DNA from: Chloroflexota bacterium
GTDB taxonomy: Bacteria; Chloroflexota; Anaerolineae; UBA4142; SHND01
Length of the DNA: 64,000 nucleotides
Assembly (NCBI GenBank): GCA_004295045.1
Contig: SHND01000071.1
Coordinates: 62,001 to 126,000, forward strand
Direction of reading: 5' to 3'
Positions 1 to 9,136 of this stretch are shown piece after piece. The notes under the pieces are model-generated. The model was given only the letters and a program-made list of their open reading frames with translations. It ran no database searches and was not told the origin of the DNA. Position 1 is the stretch's first letter; the number at the start of each line of letters is the position of its first letter. Both the position numbers and the translations under genes were made by a program.

Positions 1-879
1 CACGCGGACGCGCTGAGTTTTGAATTGTTCGCGTACGGGCAGACTCTGCTTGTGGACCCCGGATTTTATGGCACATCGTTCGGCGAAACGTGGCGAAATT
101 ATTTCCGCGGGACACGCGCTCACAACACAGTTGTCGTAGACGATTTGGACCAGTCCGAATTGATGGATGTGCGGCGCGTCTATCGTCCCGCGCAGGCAAA
201 GTTGCTCGATTGGGTGAGTAACCCCGAGTTTGATTTTGTGGATGGTATCCACAATGGCTATGAGCGGCTCGCGGAACCGATCACCCATCGTCGTCAAATC
301 TTGTTCATCAAACCATCGTACTGGATCGTTGTGGACACGCTGACCGGCCGCGGCGCGCATACTTTTGACCTTTATTTTCACTTGATGCCGGGAGCAGAGA
401 TAGAGCTCGACCCATTGTCAAAGAGCTTGCGGTGCAAGTACGACAATCAGGCGGGCTTGACGATCGTTCCGCTCGTCACATCCGGACTGTGCGCGCAGGT
501 CTTGATGGGTGAGACCAATCCGATCCATGGTTGGGTTTCACTCTTTGCGGGCGAAAAGTGCGCCGCGCCGGTACTGCGCTATCGTCGCCAAGTCGCCGCG
601 CCCGTGCAGTTTTGTACGGTGCTGGTGCCACAGCGAGCGGGGGAAGCATCCTGTGTTGCAGTGACGCCGCTCGCTGCGGAATCGCCCACCAATCGCGCCG
701 AGCGCCCGTTGGCAATCCAAATCGAGACAGAAACACATGTGGATTTGTTTACGACGGATTGCGCGTTGGAACATGAACGCAAGCGAGCTGCGCGGTCCGA
801 GACGGGCACGCGCTTGAGCTTGGTGCGTCACTCCAAATTGGATTCCACAGCGGTAGTGATTTTCAAGTACGGCGAGTGA
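1..879 (+). CDS. Heparinase II/III family protein, C-terminal part (5' end outside window)
   Basis: The frame is open from base 1, so only the C-terminal 292 residues are seen. The fragment begins inside the beta-sandwich domain of heparinase II/III-like polysaccharide lyases: a HADALSFELFAYG segment, then LLVDPGFY, an Arg/Tyr/Phe-rich stretch and RAHNTVVVD followed by a DQSE turn, which is the recognisable core of this family. These enzymes cleave uronate-containing polysaccharides by beta-elimination, usually outside the cytoplasmic membrane. A lyase at the edge of a biosynthetic locus commonly trims or clears the polymer being exported. The next gene begins about 60 bases downstream on the same strand. 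The family is fairly sure; substrate is not visible, although the AlgD-type dehydrogenase in this locus makes a uronate polymer plausible. Confidence 0.85.
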   Translation, partial: HADALSFELFAYGQTLLVDPGFYGTSFGETWRNYFRGTRAHNTVVVDDLDQSELMDVRRVYRPAQAKLLDWVSNPEFDFVDGIHNGYERLAEPITHRRQILFIKPSYWIVVDTLTGRGAHTFDLYFHLMPGAEIELDPLSKSLRCKYDNQAGLTIVPLVTSGLCAQVLMGETNPIHGWVSLFAGEKCAAPVLRYRRQVAAPVQFCTVLVPQRAGEASCVAVTPLAAESPTNRAERPLAIQIETETHVDLFTTDCALEHERKRAARSETGTRLSLVRHSKLDSTAVVIFKYGE

Positions 880-939
880 AATTGAAAAATGGTGAAAGCG
901 GAGATTCATCTGATGATTCCCTCAATAGGAGGCAGCTCG

Positions 940-2349
940 ATGGCTAGCGCATTGCACCCGCCAACTACTGGCCCCGGCCCGCGTTTGAAAGGGCGAGTAC
1001 AACGCATATGGCAAGATGGAAGCGGATGGTTTGATTCGCACACGCGTATCGTGCTGGCAGCCATTCTGCTGCTCGCACTAGTGTTCGGCGCCTATAGATT
1101 CATCCAACTTGAAGTGTACGCGGAATCGAATACCGCGAATGCGTTACCCCCGCTGGTATGGAATCTCGCGCACGGGAACGGTTATGTTGCCTGCTATCCT
1201 CGATATTTCCCCTTTTGCAGTGCGATGAATAACGCGACGGCGGCGCGCGAGCCGGTGCCATCACTCTTATTTGCGGCAATTGCAGTCCTGGCGCGCGAGT
1301 CGGTCACAGCTGCGTACCTGACCGGGGTAGTCATTAATCTCTTGATTTTATGCGGAGTTTTCGCGCTGTGTCGCGCCCTCGCCAACGAGAGGGTTGCGTT
1401 GCTCGCTTCGCTCCTTTGGGCGCTCTACGTTCCTGCATTGGACCTTGTCCGCGAAATGTCCGGCGACCTCCTTGCCGCGTTGGGTGTGGTATGGGGCATC
1501 TTTTTTTTGATTCGCGCTCAAGAAACAAATACTGGGCGCGCATGGTTGGCAGCAGGAATTTGCCTCGCATTGGGGGCGTTGTCGCGCTCGGCTGTGAGCG
1601 TACTCGTGCCTGTCCTTTCAATCGGTCTCTTGGTTGCTCCTGCATCGAACCCATCCCGCTCGCTGCGCGGGATATTGGAACGGGCTAGACCGGTACTTTT
1701 TTTTGTAGGGGCATTTCTTCTGGTCATGTTGCCCTGGATTGTACGGAATCAAGTCACCTTTGGACGACCTGTGCTCGGCTCGACATTGACGGGTTATAAC
1801 CTCTATCGCCAGAACTACATGCTGTCTTCAGACAACTATTTGCGCTATGTCTATACCGACGAAGCGGATCGCGCCATTCGAGCTTTGCTCGCGCGCCGCA
1901 CCGATCTACAAGGCACCGAAAGCGAAGCGCAAGTAGATGCCGTCTATCGTGAAGAGGCATTGAGCGTTATTCGAGCTCATCCGCTCCGGTATCTCAGTCT
2001 GTCGGCATATCGTGCAGTTATGCTTTGGCTCGATTGGCGCGTTGATGAAAGGATGGGCAATCAGCTCTCGACGCGTCAAGTTTTCTCGATGCTGGAGCAG
2101 CTCCTTTTATTGAGCGCTGCCATAGTTGGCTTGATTGCAACCTGGCGGCGCAGTTGGGTGCTTGGAGTGTGCCTCATTGCGTACAGTCTGCTCCATATGG
2201 CAGTCGCAAGCCGTATGGTTTTCATTGTGCCGGTGATGCCGCTCTGTGTTGTGTTGGCGGCGATTGGTTTCGCCCAGCTTGCGCGGGCGCTGAGCAAGAG
2301 ACTCCGCGCGGCACGTTTGACCATGCGCCGCTTTGATTTGGGATGCTAG
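940..2349 (+). CDS. GT39/PMT-type membrane glycosyltransferase
   Basis: A 469-residue polytopic membrane protein with about ten hydrophobic segments; the first lies near residues 36-54. The layout and the LPWIVRNQVTFG segment after a membrane helix match the ArnT/PMT-like glycosyltransferase 39 group, which moves sugars from polyprenyl-phosphate donors to acceptors on the outer face of the membrane. The start at 940 is chosen because AGGAGG lies at 927-932, seven bases upstream; an upstream in-frame ATG at 889 has no such site. The gene overlaps the region just ahead of the next glycosyltransferase, so the two are probably cotranscribed. In this locus it may add a terminal sugar to the exported glycan or to a protein. 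The exact donor and acceptor cannot be read from the sequence. Confidence 0.8.
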   Translation: MASALHPPTTGPGPRLKGRVQRIWQDGSGWFDSHTRIVLAAILLLALVFGAYRFIQLEVYAESNTANALPPLVWNLAHGNGYVACYPRYFPFCSAMNNATAAREPVPSLLFAAIAVLARESVTAAYLTGVVINLLILCGVFALCRALANERVALLASLLWALYVPALDLVREMSGDLLAALGVVWGIFFLIRAQETNTGRAWLAAGICLALGALSRSAVSVLVPVLSIGLLVAPASNPSRSLRGILERARPVLFFVGAFLLVMLPWIVRNQVTFGRPVLGSTLTGYNLYRQNYMLSSDNYLRYVYTDEADRAIRALLARRTDLQGTESEAQVDAVYREEALSVIRAHPLRYLSLSAYRAVMLWLDWRVDERMGNQLSTRQVFSMLEQLLLLSAAIVGLIATWRRSWVLGVCLIAYSLLHMAVASRMVFIVPVMPLCVVLAAIGFAQLARALSKRLRAARLTMRRFDLGC

Positions 2350-2360
2350 GGACTGGTCCT

Positions 2361-3548
2361 ATGCGCGTTGCGATTGTCGGCGATTATCCGCTGAACACGA
2401 ATCACATCTGGGGCGGTGTGGAAGCTGCGTTCGCGTACCTTGTCCGTGAGCTCGCGCGGTGCAAGGAGTTGGAACTGCACATCATCACCCTTGGTGATCC
2501 TGCACGCGCACGCGAAATTCAAGCCAAGTTGCCGCAAGTGAACTTTCACATCCTGCCGCCCTTTCCGCGCCTCGAATTCGCGCGCAACTTTCGCAGCTAT
2601 CAAAAGACTCTTGATGCCGCGCTGATGAGCATTCGACCTGACGTGGTACACGCGCAAGGCGGAACAGATCACGCATACGTTGCCTTGCGCGCTGGATACC
2701 CTACCGTGATTACGGTACACGGTGTTCAGAGCGAAGACAGCAAGTATCAGGGAACCTTGCATCAACGCGCGCGCAAATGGTTTTACAGCCGCCTCATCGA
2801 ACGATACAACCTCAGCCATACGCGGCATCTCATCGCGATCAGCCAATACGTCACTCAGTATTTTGCGCCGCTTTTGCGGCGCGACATCTCCATCTATTAC
2901 ATTCCGAATGCAATTGATGACAGCTTTTTTCGGCTGCCCCGCGCCACACGCGGCAAGACAATTTTGTACGCCGGGCGCGTCATTCGCCGCAAACGCGCGC
3001 TTGATCTCGTACGCGCGTTCGCGCGGGTGGCGCATGAAATGCCAGGCGCGCAGCTGCTCCTCGCGGGCGAATATCACTCCGAGCCAAATTATGTAGAACA
3101 GGTGCGCAACTTGATTCGCCAAGAAAAACTAGAGAGGTGCGTACATTTGCTGGGGGGGTTGTCAGAACAAGCAATTCTCCACGAGTTCGCCCAGTGTGAT
3201 GTGTTGGCGCTGCCGTCGGTTCAAGAGACAACGCCGATGGTGATTGCGCAAGCAATGGCTGCGGGCAAGCCGGTCATTGCGACGAGGGTGGGCGGCATAC
3301 CCGAAATGATTCAGGACGGCAGGACCGGATTTTTGGTTCGAGTGGGCGCTGTCGAGGATTTGGAAAAGAAATTGCTGTGCTTGCTCAAAGATGATTGTTT
3401 GCAAAAAGAAATGGGGCAGGCAGCGCGATTGTTTGCTCAGGAAAACTATCACGCCGAAGCCGTCGCGCAAAAAACGTACCGCGCATACACGAACATAGGA
3501 ATAGCGAGTCCCATCCCAAAGCTGCAACCAAGGATTGAGTTGGCATGA
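2361..3548 (+). CDS. GT4 family glycosyltransferase
   Basis: A 395-residue soluble GT-B fold glycosyltransferase. The N-terminus MRVAIVGDYPL with a following GGVE glycine-rich acceptor loop (about residues 18-21) and the C-terminal donor-binding motif PSVQETTPMVIAQAMAAG, holding the E-x7-E pattern, are typical of retaining GT4 enzymes that use nucleotide sugars. It should act at the cytoplasmic face in assembly of the polysaccharide repeat. The start at 2361 fits the family N-terminus better than the alternative at 2343, though no strong ribosome-binding site precedes it. Its stop codon overlaps the start of the sulfotransferase gene (ATGA, 3545-3548), which indicates translational coupling. 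A run of seven G residues sits inside the gene at 3152-3158. Confidence 0.88.
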   Translation: MRVAIVGDYPLNTNHIWGGVEAAFAYLVRELARCKELELHIITLGDPARAREIQAKLPQVNFHILPPFPRLEFARNFRSYQKTLDAALMSIRPDVVHAQGGTDHAYVALRAGYPTVITVHGVQSEDSKYQGTLHQRARKWFYSRLIERYNLSHTRHLIAISQYVTQYFAPLLRRDISIYYIPNAIDDSFFRLPRATRGKTILYAGRVIRRKRALDLVRAFARVAHEMPGAQLLLAGEYHSEPNYVEQVRNLIRQEKLERCVHLLGGLSEQAILHEFAQCDVLALPSVQETTPMVIAQAMAAGKPVIATRVGGIPEMIQDGRTGFLVRVGAVEDLEKKLLCLLKDDCLQKEMGQAARLFAQENYHAEAVAQKTYRAYTNIGIASPIPKLQPRIELA

Positions 3549-4480
3549 AAACAGATTACGTCTTTGTCGTCGGCTGCAATCGCTCCGGCACATCCTTGCT
3601 CCGACAAATCTTGAATAAATCCGCCGAATTGTGTCTTTGCCCCGAGACGCATTTCTTGCGGCGACTTGCCAGCGACAGCGTGAATCAAACCCGTCAAAGG
3701 TTTGGCGACTTGTCTCTTGAAAGCAACGTACGCAGATTCGTAAATTACATCTATGCCGACCACCGCACGCTCAAGATCAGTTACTGGCTGTGGCTCAAGC
3801 GCAATTTCACGCGTGAGGAATTTACGCGGCGTGTGCTTGAGACGGACCGCAGCGATCGCGCGCTCTTTCAGACATTGATGCAAATCTACGCCGAAACCGC
3901 CAAACCCGCGCACACCGATTTGATTCTCGGGGAAAAAACGCCGACGCATTTGTATCACGTGCCGACGCTGTTGCAATGGTTTCCAAACGCGCGCGTGATT
4001 CACATGATGCGCGACCCACGCGCGATCATCGTCTCGAAACTGAAAAAAGTAAATCGCAAGACAAGCCGCGATGGATTTTTGAAACCGTTAGGTGAGGTGC
4101 CGCAGCGCGTACTCGCTCCCCTCGCCGATCCGGTCGAAGTGGTACACACGAGCACCGCGTGGATGGATGCGGCGCGCTTGCATGACAAGTACATGCACCA
4201 CTACTCGGACCAATATCGTCTGCTGCGGTTTGAAGATTTGATTGCTGATCCCGAAGCGAACATCAAAAAGATTTGTGCATTTGTGGGGGTCGAGTTCGAT
4301 CCCACAATGCTTCAGGGTATTCACGTCATCGCATCAAGCTATAGTTCCGAGCATCGTGGTATGAAAGGGATTGACGCGCGCGCGCTCGATCGCTGGAGAG
4401 AACACAGTCATCCGCTCGTCAACGCGGGATTCGCGATTCTGGGACGCGCGCAGCTCGAACGCTTTGGATATGCGCCATAA
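3545..4480 (+). CDS. Sulfotransferase family protein
   Basis: A 311-residue PAPS-dependent sulfotransferase. The 5'-phosphosulfate-binding loop is VVGCNRSGTSLLRQIL (about residues 8-23); the 3'-phosphate-binding region is VIHMMRDPRAIIVSK (about residues 151-165), preceded by an EKTPTHLYH segment. This matches the Sulfotransfer_3 type, which transfers sulfate to sugar hydroxyls or other small acceptors. It overlaps the upstream glycosyltransferase by four bases and is followed 10 bases downstream by two further sulfotransferases, all probably in one operon. The PAPS donor is plausibly provided by the bifunctional enzyme encoded at 26642-28438. The acceptor sugar is not known; the assignment to sulfotransferase is strong. 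Confidence 0.88.
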   Translation: MKTDYVFVVGCNRSGTSLLRQILNKSAELCLCPETHFLRRLASDSVNQTRQRFGDLSLESNVRRFVNYIYADHRTLKISYWLWLKRNFTREEFTRRVLETDRSDRALFQTLMQIYAETAKPAHTDLILGEKTPTHLYHVPTLLQWFPNARVIHMMRDPRAIIVSKLKKVNRKTSRDGFLKPLGEVPQRVLAPLADPVEVVHTSTAWMDAARLHDKYMHHYSDQYRLLRFEDLIADPEANIKKICAFVGVEFDPTMLQGIHVIASSYSSEHRGMKGIDARALDRWREHSHPLVNAGFAILGRAQLERFGYAP

Positions 4481-4490
4481 GGAGACCAGC

Positions 4491-5447
4491 ATGGACTATA
4501 AACCTATTTATATTGTTGGAGCGGACCGCTGTGGGACGACATTGATGCAGGGGCTCCTGGCATCTCATCGGAATATCGCATTGTCGTCCAAAGCCTCGAA
4601 CTTGTGGACGTACTTTTACAATCAGTATGGCAGTCTCGCGCAGCGAGAGAATTTCGAACGCTGTCTCACTGCGATGCTGAAATACAACCACGTGCAGGCG
4701 TTGAATCCAAATCCTGAGCGCATCCGTCGCGAATTCGCGGAGGGTGAGCCGACGTATGCGCGGCTCTTTGCGCTGGTGCATGAGCATTACGCGGAGCAAT
4801 TGGGCAAACCGCGCTGGGGTGACCGCTCGACCTACGTCGAACGCTTTGCGGACGAAATCTATGAGGCATATCCGTCGGTCAAGATTCTGCACATGATTCG
4901 CGACCCGCGCGATCGCTACGCTTCGTCCATAACGCGTTGGCAACGCGGCGAAGGCAAAGTAGGTGGTGGCGCTGCGCGCTGGCTTTATTCTGTAGAGTTG
5001 GCGAAACGCAATTTGGCGCGCTATCCGACGCGCTACAAGATCGTTCGATATGAATCACTCACGTCGCAGCCCGAAGCCACGCTCGGTGAGATATGCGCGT
5101 TTCTCGACGAAGCATACGACCCGGAGATGCTCCGATTTGTCGGCGCGGAAGAATTTCGCACACGCGGCGGCAACAGTTCGTACGGCAGGCAGAGCGACAC
5201 GCACATTTCACCCAACTCGATTGGAAAATATCGCAAGGTCTTGTCGGCGCGCGAGATCGCGTTCATGCAAGCCCAGACGGGGCGCGAGATGCGATGGTAT
5301 GACTATGCGCCGGAGACGATTGCGCTGTCGCCGCGCGAAAAAATGTTGTTTTATCTGCTTGATGTGCCGTCAAACCTCGCGCGCATGGCGCTGTGGCGCG
5401 GCATTGTTTCGCTTTCTGCGCAAGGACCAAAAGCGTTGAGCCGATAA
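4491..5447 (+). CDS. Sulfotransferase, tandem paralogue A
   Basis: A 318-residue sulfotransferase. The start at 4491 is supported by AAGGAG at 4479-4484. The 5'-PSB loop is VGADRCGTTLMQGLL (about residues 9-23) and the 3'-phosphate site is ILHMIRDPRDRYASS (about residues 131-146). It is plainly a paralogue of the next gene: both share SNLWTYFY, RENFE.CL, GEPTYARLFAL, GKPRWGD and RYKIVRYE blocks in the same order and spacing. It differs more from the sulfotransferase just upstream. The stop codon overlaps the next start (TAATG, 5445-5449). It likely sulfates a different position or sugar of the same polymer. Acceptor specificity cannot be deduced. Confidence 0.87.
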   Translation: MDYKPIYIVGADRCGTTLMQGLLASHRNIALSSKASNLWTYFYNQYGSLAQRENFERCLTAMLKYNHVQALNPNPERIRREFAEGEPTYARLFALVHEHYAEQLGKPRWGDRSTYVERFADEIYEAYPSVKILHMIRDPRDRYASSITRWQRGEGKVGGGAARWLYSVELAKRNLARYPTRYKIVRYESLTSQPEATLGEICAFLDEAYDPEMLRFVGAEEFRTRGGNSSYGRQSDTHISPNSIGKYRKVLSAREIAFMQAQTGREMRWYDYAPETIALSPREKMLFYLLDVPSNLARMALWRGIVSLSAQGPKALSR

Positions 5448-6427
5448 TGGAAAACGGACCTATCTTTATTGGCGGACCGGATCGCTGCGGCAAGACGATG
5501 CTGCGCGCGTTTCTTGTCTCGCACGCGCGCATTGCCATTCCCGCCATTGGGTCGAACCTGTGGACGTACTTTTACGGGCAGCATGGGGATTTGCGCCGCC
5601 GCGAAAATTTTGAACACTGTCTCGCGGCGTTGCTGCACTACAAGCATGTGCGCTTTCTTCAGCCCGACGCTGAACGCCTGCGCCGCGAATTTTGGCAGGG
5701 TGAGCCGACATACGCGCGGCTCTTTGCGCTCTTGCTGGAGCATTATGCTGAAAGGGAGGGGAAACCGCGCTGGGGCGATCAATCAGGTTTGATTGAACGG
5801 TACGCGGATTTGATTTTTGCCGCATATCCGGACGCCAAAATGATTCATATGATCCGCGATCCACGTGACCGCTACGAGGCGGCGCTCACGCGCTGGACGA
5901 ACGGCAAAGCGAGGGCAGGCGGCGCGACCGCACGGTGGTTGTACTCGGCGCGACTCGCGCAGCGCAACCAAAGCAACTATCCCCACCGCTACAAGATTGT
6001 GCGCTACGAGGAAATGGTGACGGCACCGGAGCAAACGGTCCGCGCGGTCTGCACATTTCTCGGCGAAAAATTTGACCCTGCGATGTTGACACTGCAAGGC
6101 GCGCAGGGCTATCGTGAAAAATTGTCCAAGAGCGCGGCGGCGGTGGGCGAGTCATCGCTGATCAATGCGGCGTACATCGGACGCTTTCGTCAGCATGTGC
6201 CGCCGCGCGAGACTGCGTTCATCCAAACGTTTGCGCGCGCCGAAATGCAAGCGTTCGATTATTCGCCCGAGCCGCTCGCGTTTTCGCGCGGCGAACAGCT
6301 GCGTTTTTGGTTGATTGACCAGCAGACCAATCTCGCGCGCTTGATGGCGTGGTATGGGCTGGAACTGTTGCAGCAAAATTTTCCGTCGCTGGCGGGGCGC
6401 ATGCCTTCGCGCGACAAGTGGCAGTGA
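5447..6427 (+). CDS. Sulfotransferase, tandem paralogue B
   Basis: A 326-residue sulfotransferase that arose by tandem duplication with the preceding gene. The 5'-PSB loop reads IGGPDRCGKTMLRAFL (about residues 8-23), where a Lys replaces the Thr/Ser found at the equivalent place in the other two; this is the more P-loop-like form. The 3'-phosphate site is MIHMIRDPRDRYEAA (about residues 131-145). The start at 5447 shares one base with the previous stop. Shared blocks cover almost the full length, so the active-site frame is intact, while the C-terminal third and surface loops have diverged. That pattern fits divergence in acceptor choice after duplication. Role in the polysaccharide is inferred from position. 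Confidence 0.86.
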   Translation: MENGPIFIGGPDRCGKTMLRAFLVSHARIAIPAIGSNLWTYFYGQHGDLRRRENFEHCLAALLHYKHVRFLQPDAERLRREFWQGEPTYARLFALLLEHYAEREGKPRWGDQSGLIERYADLIFAAYPDAKMIHMIRDPRDRYEAALTRWTNGKARAGGATARWLYSARLAQRNQSNYPHRYKIVRYEEMVTAPEQTVRAVCTFLGEKFDPAMLTLQGAQGYREKLSKSAAAVGESSLINAAYIGRFRQHVPPRETAFIQTFARAEMQAFDYSPEPLAFSRGEQLRFWLIDQQTNLARLMAWYGLELLQQNFPSLAGRMPSRDKWQ

Positions 6428-6452
6428 ATAAAGCATGATGGAAGGAGCTGCG

Positions 6453-7541
6453 GTGATCTATAACGGCTTGCAACCCTATTTCTTGCGTCCGGGGTTTCTG
6501 CTCGCTGGACTGAAATCGTACAAAGCGCGTGCGGCGCTCACACGAGAGACGACGGACGCGGTATTGAACGAGTATGGACTCGAACTGCTGCGAGAACCTG
6601 CACTCCCTCCCGGCGGCGAGGGACGAAGTCGTACTGTCCTCGTCCATACCAATGGCGGCAAAAAACTGCTCAAGCAATACAAGCAGTCCGTCACGCAAGC
6701 GGCAATTGAACAGGAGCATTCCATCTTGGAATATCTCGCGGGCATTCACTTTTGCTCTGCGCCGCGCCTCGTCACCACACGACGCGGAGAGACCATCGTG
6801 CAGCGCGATGGCAAAAAGTTTGCGCTTTTTGATTTCATCGAAGGCGGCTTTCAGTACTACAAGTACATCTTGCTGCCGCATCAAACGCGAGACTTTATCA
6901 CCCTTGCCGGCGATGCGCTGGCGCAACTGCATGAGACCCTCGCGAGTTTCACGCCCACAGGCACGAATCCGAACGGGTTTACATCGCGCACCGGCGATCG
7001 CTGGCATGACCTGAAATGGTATCTCGACAAGTTGAGTGAATGTGTCCGCAGCACGACCACGCGAACGCACTCACTCGCCGAGCGCGCCAATGAATTGGAA
7101 GGGATGCTGCGCGCGCTGGACGCGGAGTTGAGTGAAATGAATCTGCCGCGCACGACGATTCACGGCGATTACGGTCCGCACAACTTGTTGTTTCTCAAGA
7201 ATGCGCCGGTGGTGATTTTGGATTTTGAGATCGCTCGTTTGGATTGGCGCGCGCTCGAGGTGGTCAACGCGTTATGGCGTTTTGGGGGAAGTAGTCGTGC
7301 GCTCATTCGGCAAAAAAATATGAAATGGTTTTTCTATGCCTTTAACGCGCGCCTACCACTCACGCCTGTAGAGCTCGCGGCAATTCCGCTGCTGTGGAAT
7401 TTCTCGCATGTTCGCCGCTGCATTTTGAATTGGTACGAGTATCAGCGCGCACACGACGAATTCAATCTCAGCAAAGCGTACCGGCATCTCGAACTGTTGG
7501 ATTGGCTCCAAGACCCGCGCCAGTTGCTTGATGAGAGCTGA
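6453..7541 (+). CDS. Aminoglycoside-phosphotransferase-like (APH/CotS-type) kinase
   Basis: A 362-residue protein kinase-fold phosphotransferase. The catalytic loop is HGDYGPHNLLF (His near residue 237), with the catalytic Asp and metal-binding Asn in place, followed by VVILDFEIARLDW where DFE stands for the usual DFD. This is the APH/CotS group that phosphorylates small molecules or sugars. The GTG at 6453 is preferred because AAGGAG lies at 6442-6447; an upstream ATG at 6435 in the same frame is possible and would add six residues. It sits between sulfotransferases and a nucleotidyltransferase/kinase fusion, so it may phosphorylate a sugar or a lipid head group used in the polymer. The substrate is unknown. 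Confidence 0.78.
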   Translation: MIYNGLQPYFLRPGFLLAGLKSYKARAALTRETTDAVLNEYGLELLREPALPPGGEGRSRTVLVHTNGGKKLLKQYKQSVTQAAIEQEHSILEYLAGIHFCSAPRLVTTRRGETIVQRDGKKFALFDFIEGGFQYYKYILLPHQTRDFITLAGDALAQLHETLASFTPTGTNPNGFTSRTGDRWHDLKWYLDKLSECVRSTTTRTHSLAERANELEGMLRALDAELSEMNLPRTTIHGDYGPHNLLFLKNAPVVILDFEIARLDWRALEVVNALWRFGGSSRALIRQKNMKWFFYAFNARLPLTPVELAAIPLLWNFSHVRRCILNWYEYQRAHDEFNLSKAYRHLELLDWLQDPRQLLDES

Positions 7542-7559
7542 TTGCGGAATGAATTTCGC

Positions 7560-9134
7560 ATGAACTCGATTATTCAGAAACCAAAAGCGCACAAAATGAA
7601 AACATCAAGAGAGGATGGTCAAAGAACCGGGCGTCCCGACGAACCTCCATTGAGCGTACTGTTGCATTTCTTTGACTGTTTGAACGAGCAGAAGATTCGT
7701 TATTGTCAATGGAAGAGCACGGGCAGTTTGCCGCGGGCGCTGCGCGGCAAAACCGATTTCGACTTGTTGGTTGACCGCGAGCACGCGCAGCGCTTTCGCA
7801 ATGCCCTGACCGGTTGCGATTTTCGACCGGCAGTGTCGCACGCGCGCCGCCAGTTTCCGGCGATTGAAGACTATCTCGGCTTTGACCGCCGCACGGGGCG
7901 ACTCGCTCATTTGCACCTGCACTATCAACTCGTTATGGGGCAAGAGTTTGTGAAAAATTATTATCTGCCGCTGGAACGCGCGTTTCTCGAAAATACGCAA
8001 TGGTGCGGCAGTGTGCGCGTGCCACCGCCCGAATTGGAAATAATTGTGCTGGTGCTGCGCGCGCTGGTGAAATATCGTGACCGCGATATAGTGCGCGATG
8101 TATTACGACTCGGCGCGACAGGTGGTTTGCCGCAAACAACTTTGGATGAAATTCGCCACCTGCGTACTTTGACGACGGATGAGCAAATTCTGTGCGCGGT
8201 GGAACGGCATGTGCCATTCGTGGCTCCGGAACTTGTCGATGAATTTTTAGACACGGTTCAGCACGCGCCGCGTTCGGGCTCTACGCTTTATCGCTTGCGC
8301 CGCAGCGTGCGCGATGAACTCAAGCCGTATCGTCGCTTTGGAGCGTGGGGCGAGACGCGTACCTATTGGAAAGCAATGCTGGAGCAAATGCCCCCGCTGA
8401 ATCGTTTTTCGCGCGAGGAACGGCGGAAAATACCAACCTCCGGCGGATTGACGTTGGCGTTCGTTGGCGCGGACGGCGCAGGGAAATCCACTGTCGTACA
8501 AGAACTCGCCCGCTGGCTCGGCTGGCGATTGAATGTGCAGACGTTGTACATGGGTACGACCCGCCCTTCTGCTGCGACAAAAATTGCGCGAGCCATTGCA
8601 ACAATCGCTGCGATCCCACATGCCGCCTCGCGTCGCGCGTTCGGCAAACAGAATCCATTGACGCAGTTGACTGGTGAGCTGGAGCAATGGTCCGTTTATG
8701 CGCGCTGTCTCTCTGAGGGACGTGACCGCTACAACCGTTACTGCGTAGGTCGGCGCAAAGCGGCGCGCGGCAACATCGTCATTTTTGATCGGTATCCGCT
8801 GCAGCACGTACTCATAAGTGGTCGGAGCATGGATGGTCCGCGCATTGCTTCGATGAACAGCGGACACCCACGCGGGATTACGAAAAAAACTGCGGCGATT
8901 GAAGAACGAATGTACAAGAGAATACTGCCCCCCGACCAGCTCTTTGTCCTGCAAGTGAGTGCAGCCGTTTCACAGGCGCGCAAACCCGACCACGATCACG
9001 AACGGATCCAAGCCAAGAGTCGCGCATTGGCAGAGTTGCAAGATGCAGACCAGAGCGTCGTTTCGATAGACGCCGGTCAACCGCTTGAGGATGTGTTGCT
9101 GCAAATCAAAACCAAGGTGTGGAGTTTGATATAA
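7560..9134 (+). CDS. Nucleotidyltransferase-like / thymidylate-kinase-like fusion protein
   Basis: A 524-residue two-part protein. The N-terminal half has RYCQWKSTGSL...RGKTDFDLLVD (about residues 45-72), where the DxD resembles the metal site of minimal nucleotidyltransferases, followed by a His-rich LAHLHLHYQL segment. The C-terminal third has a Walker A loop FVGADGAGKSTVV (about residues 301-313) and VIFDRYPLQHV, as in thymidylate-kinase-like P-loop kinases. Such fusions are seen in exopolysaccharide loci but I know of no proven reaction. It follows the APH-type kinase by 18 bases and precedes the asparagine-synthetase-like gene by two, so it is likely in the same operon. Start 7560 is an ATG; 7542 (TTG) and 7596 (ATG) are alternatives without better ribosome-binding sites. 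Confidence 0.72.
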   Translation: MNSIIQKPKAHKMKTSREDGQRTGRPDEPPLSVLLHFFDCLNEQKIRYCQWKSTGSLPRALRGKTDFDLLVDREHAQRFRNALTGCDFRPAVSHARRQFPAIEDYLGFDRRTGRLAHLHLHYQLVMGQEFVKNYYLPLERAFLENTQWCGSVRVPPPELEIIVLVLRALVKYRDRDIVRDVLRLGATGGLPQTTLDEIRHLRTLTTDEQILCAVERHVPFVAPELVDEFLDTVQHAPRSGSTLYRLRRSVRDELKPYRRFGAWGETRTYWKAMLEQMPPLNRFSREERRKIPTSGGLTLAFVGADGAGKSTVVQELARWLGWRLNVQTLYMGTTRPSAATKIARAIATIAAIPHAASRRAFGKQNPLTQLTGELEQWSVYARCLSEGRDRYNRYCVGRRKAARGNIVIFDRYPLQHVLISGRSMDGPRIASMNSGHPRGITKKTAAIEERMYKRILPPDQLFVLQVSAAVSQARKPDHDHERIQAKSRALAELQDADQSVVSIDAGQPLEDVLLQIKTKVWSLI

Positions 9135-9136
9135 AA

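Noticed and set aside
1501..1508. Runs of eight T in several genes (1501-1508, 1697-1704, 9911-9918, 11378-11385)
   Set aside because: Phe codons account for them, and they are frequent enough in the window to be chance; not proposed as switches.
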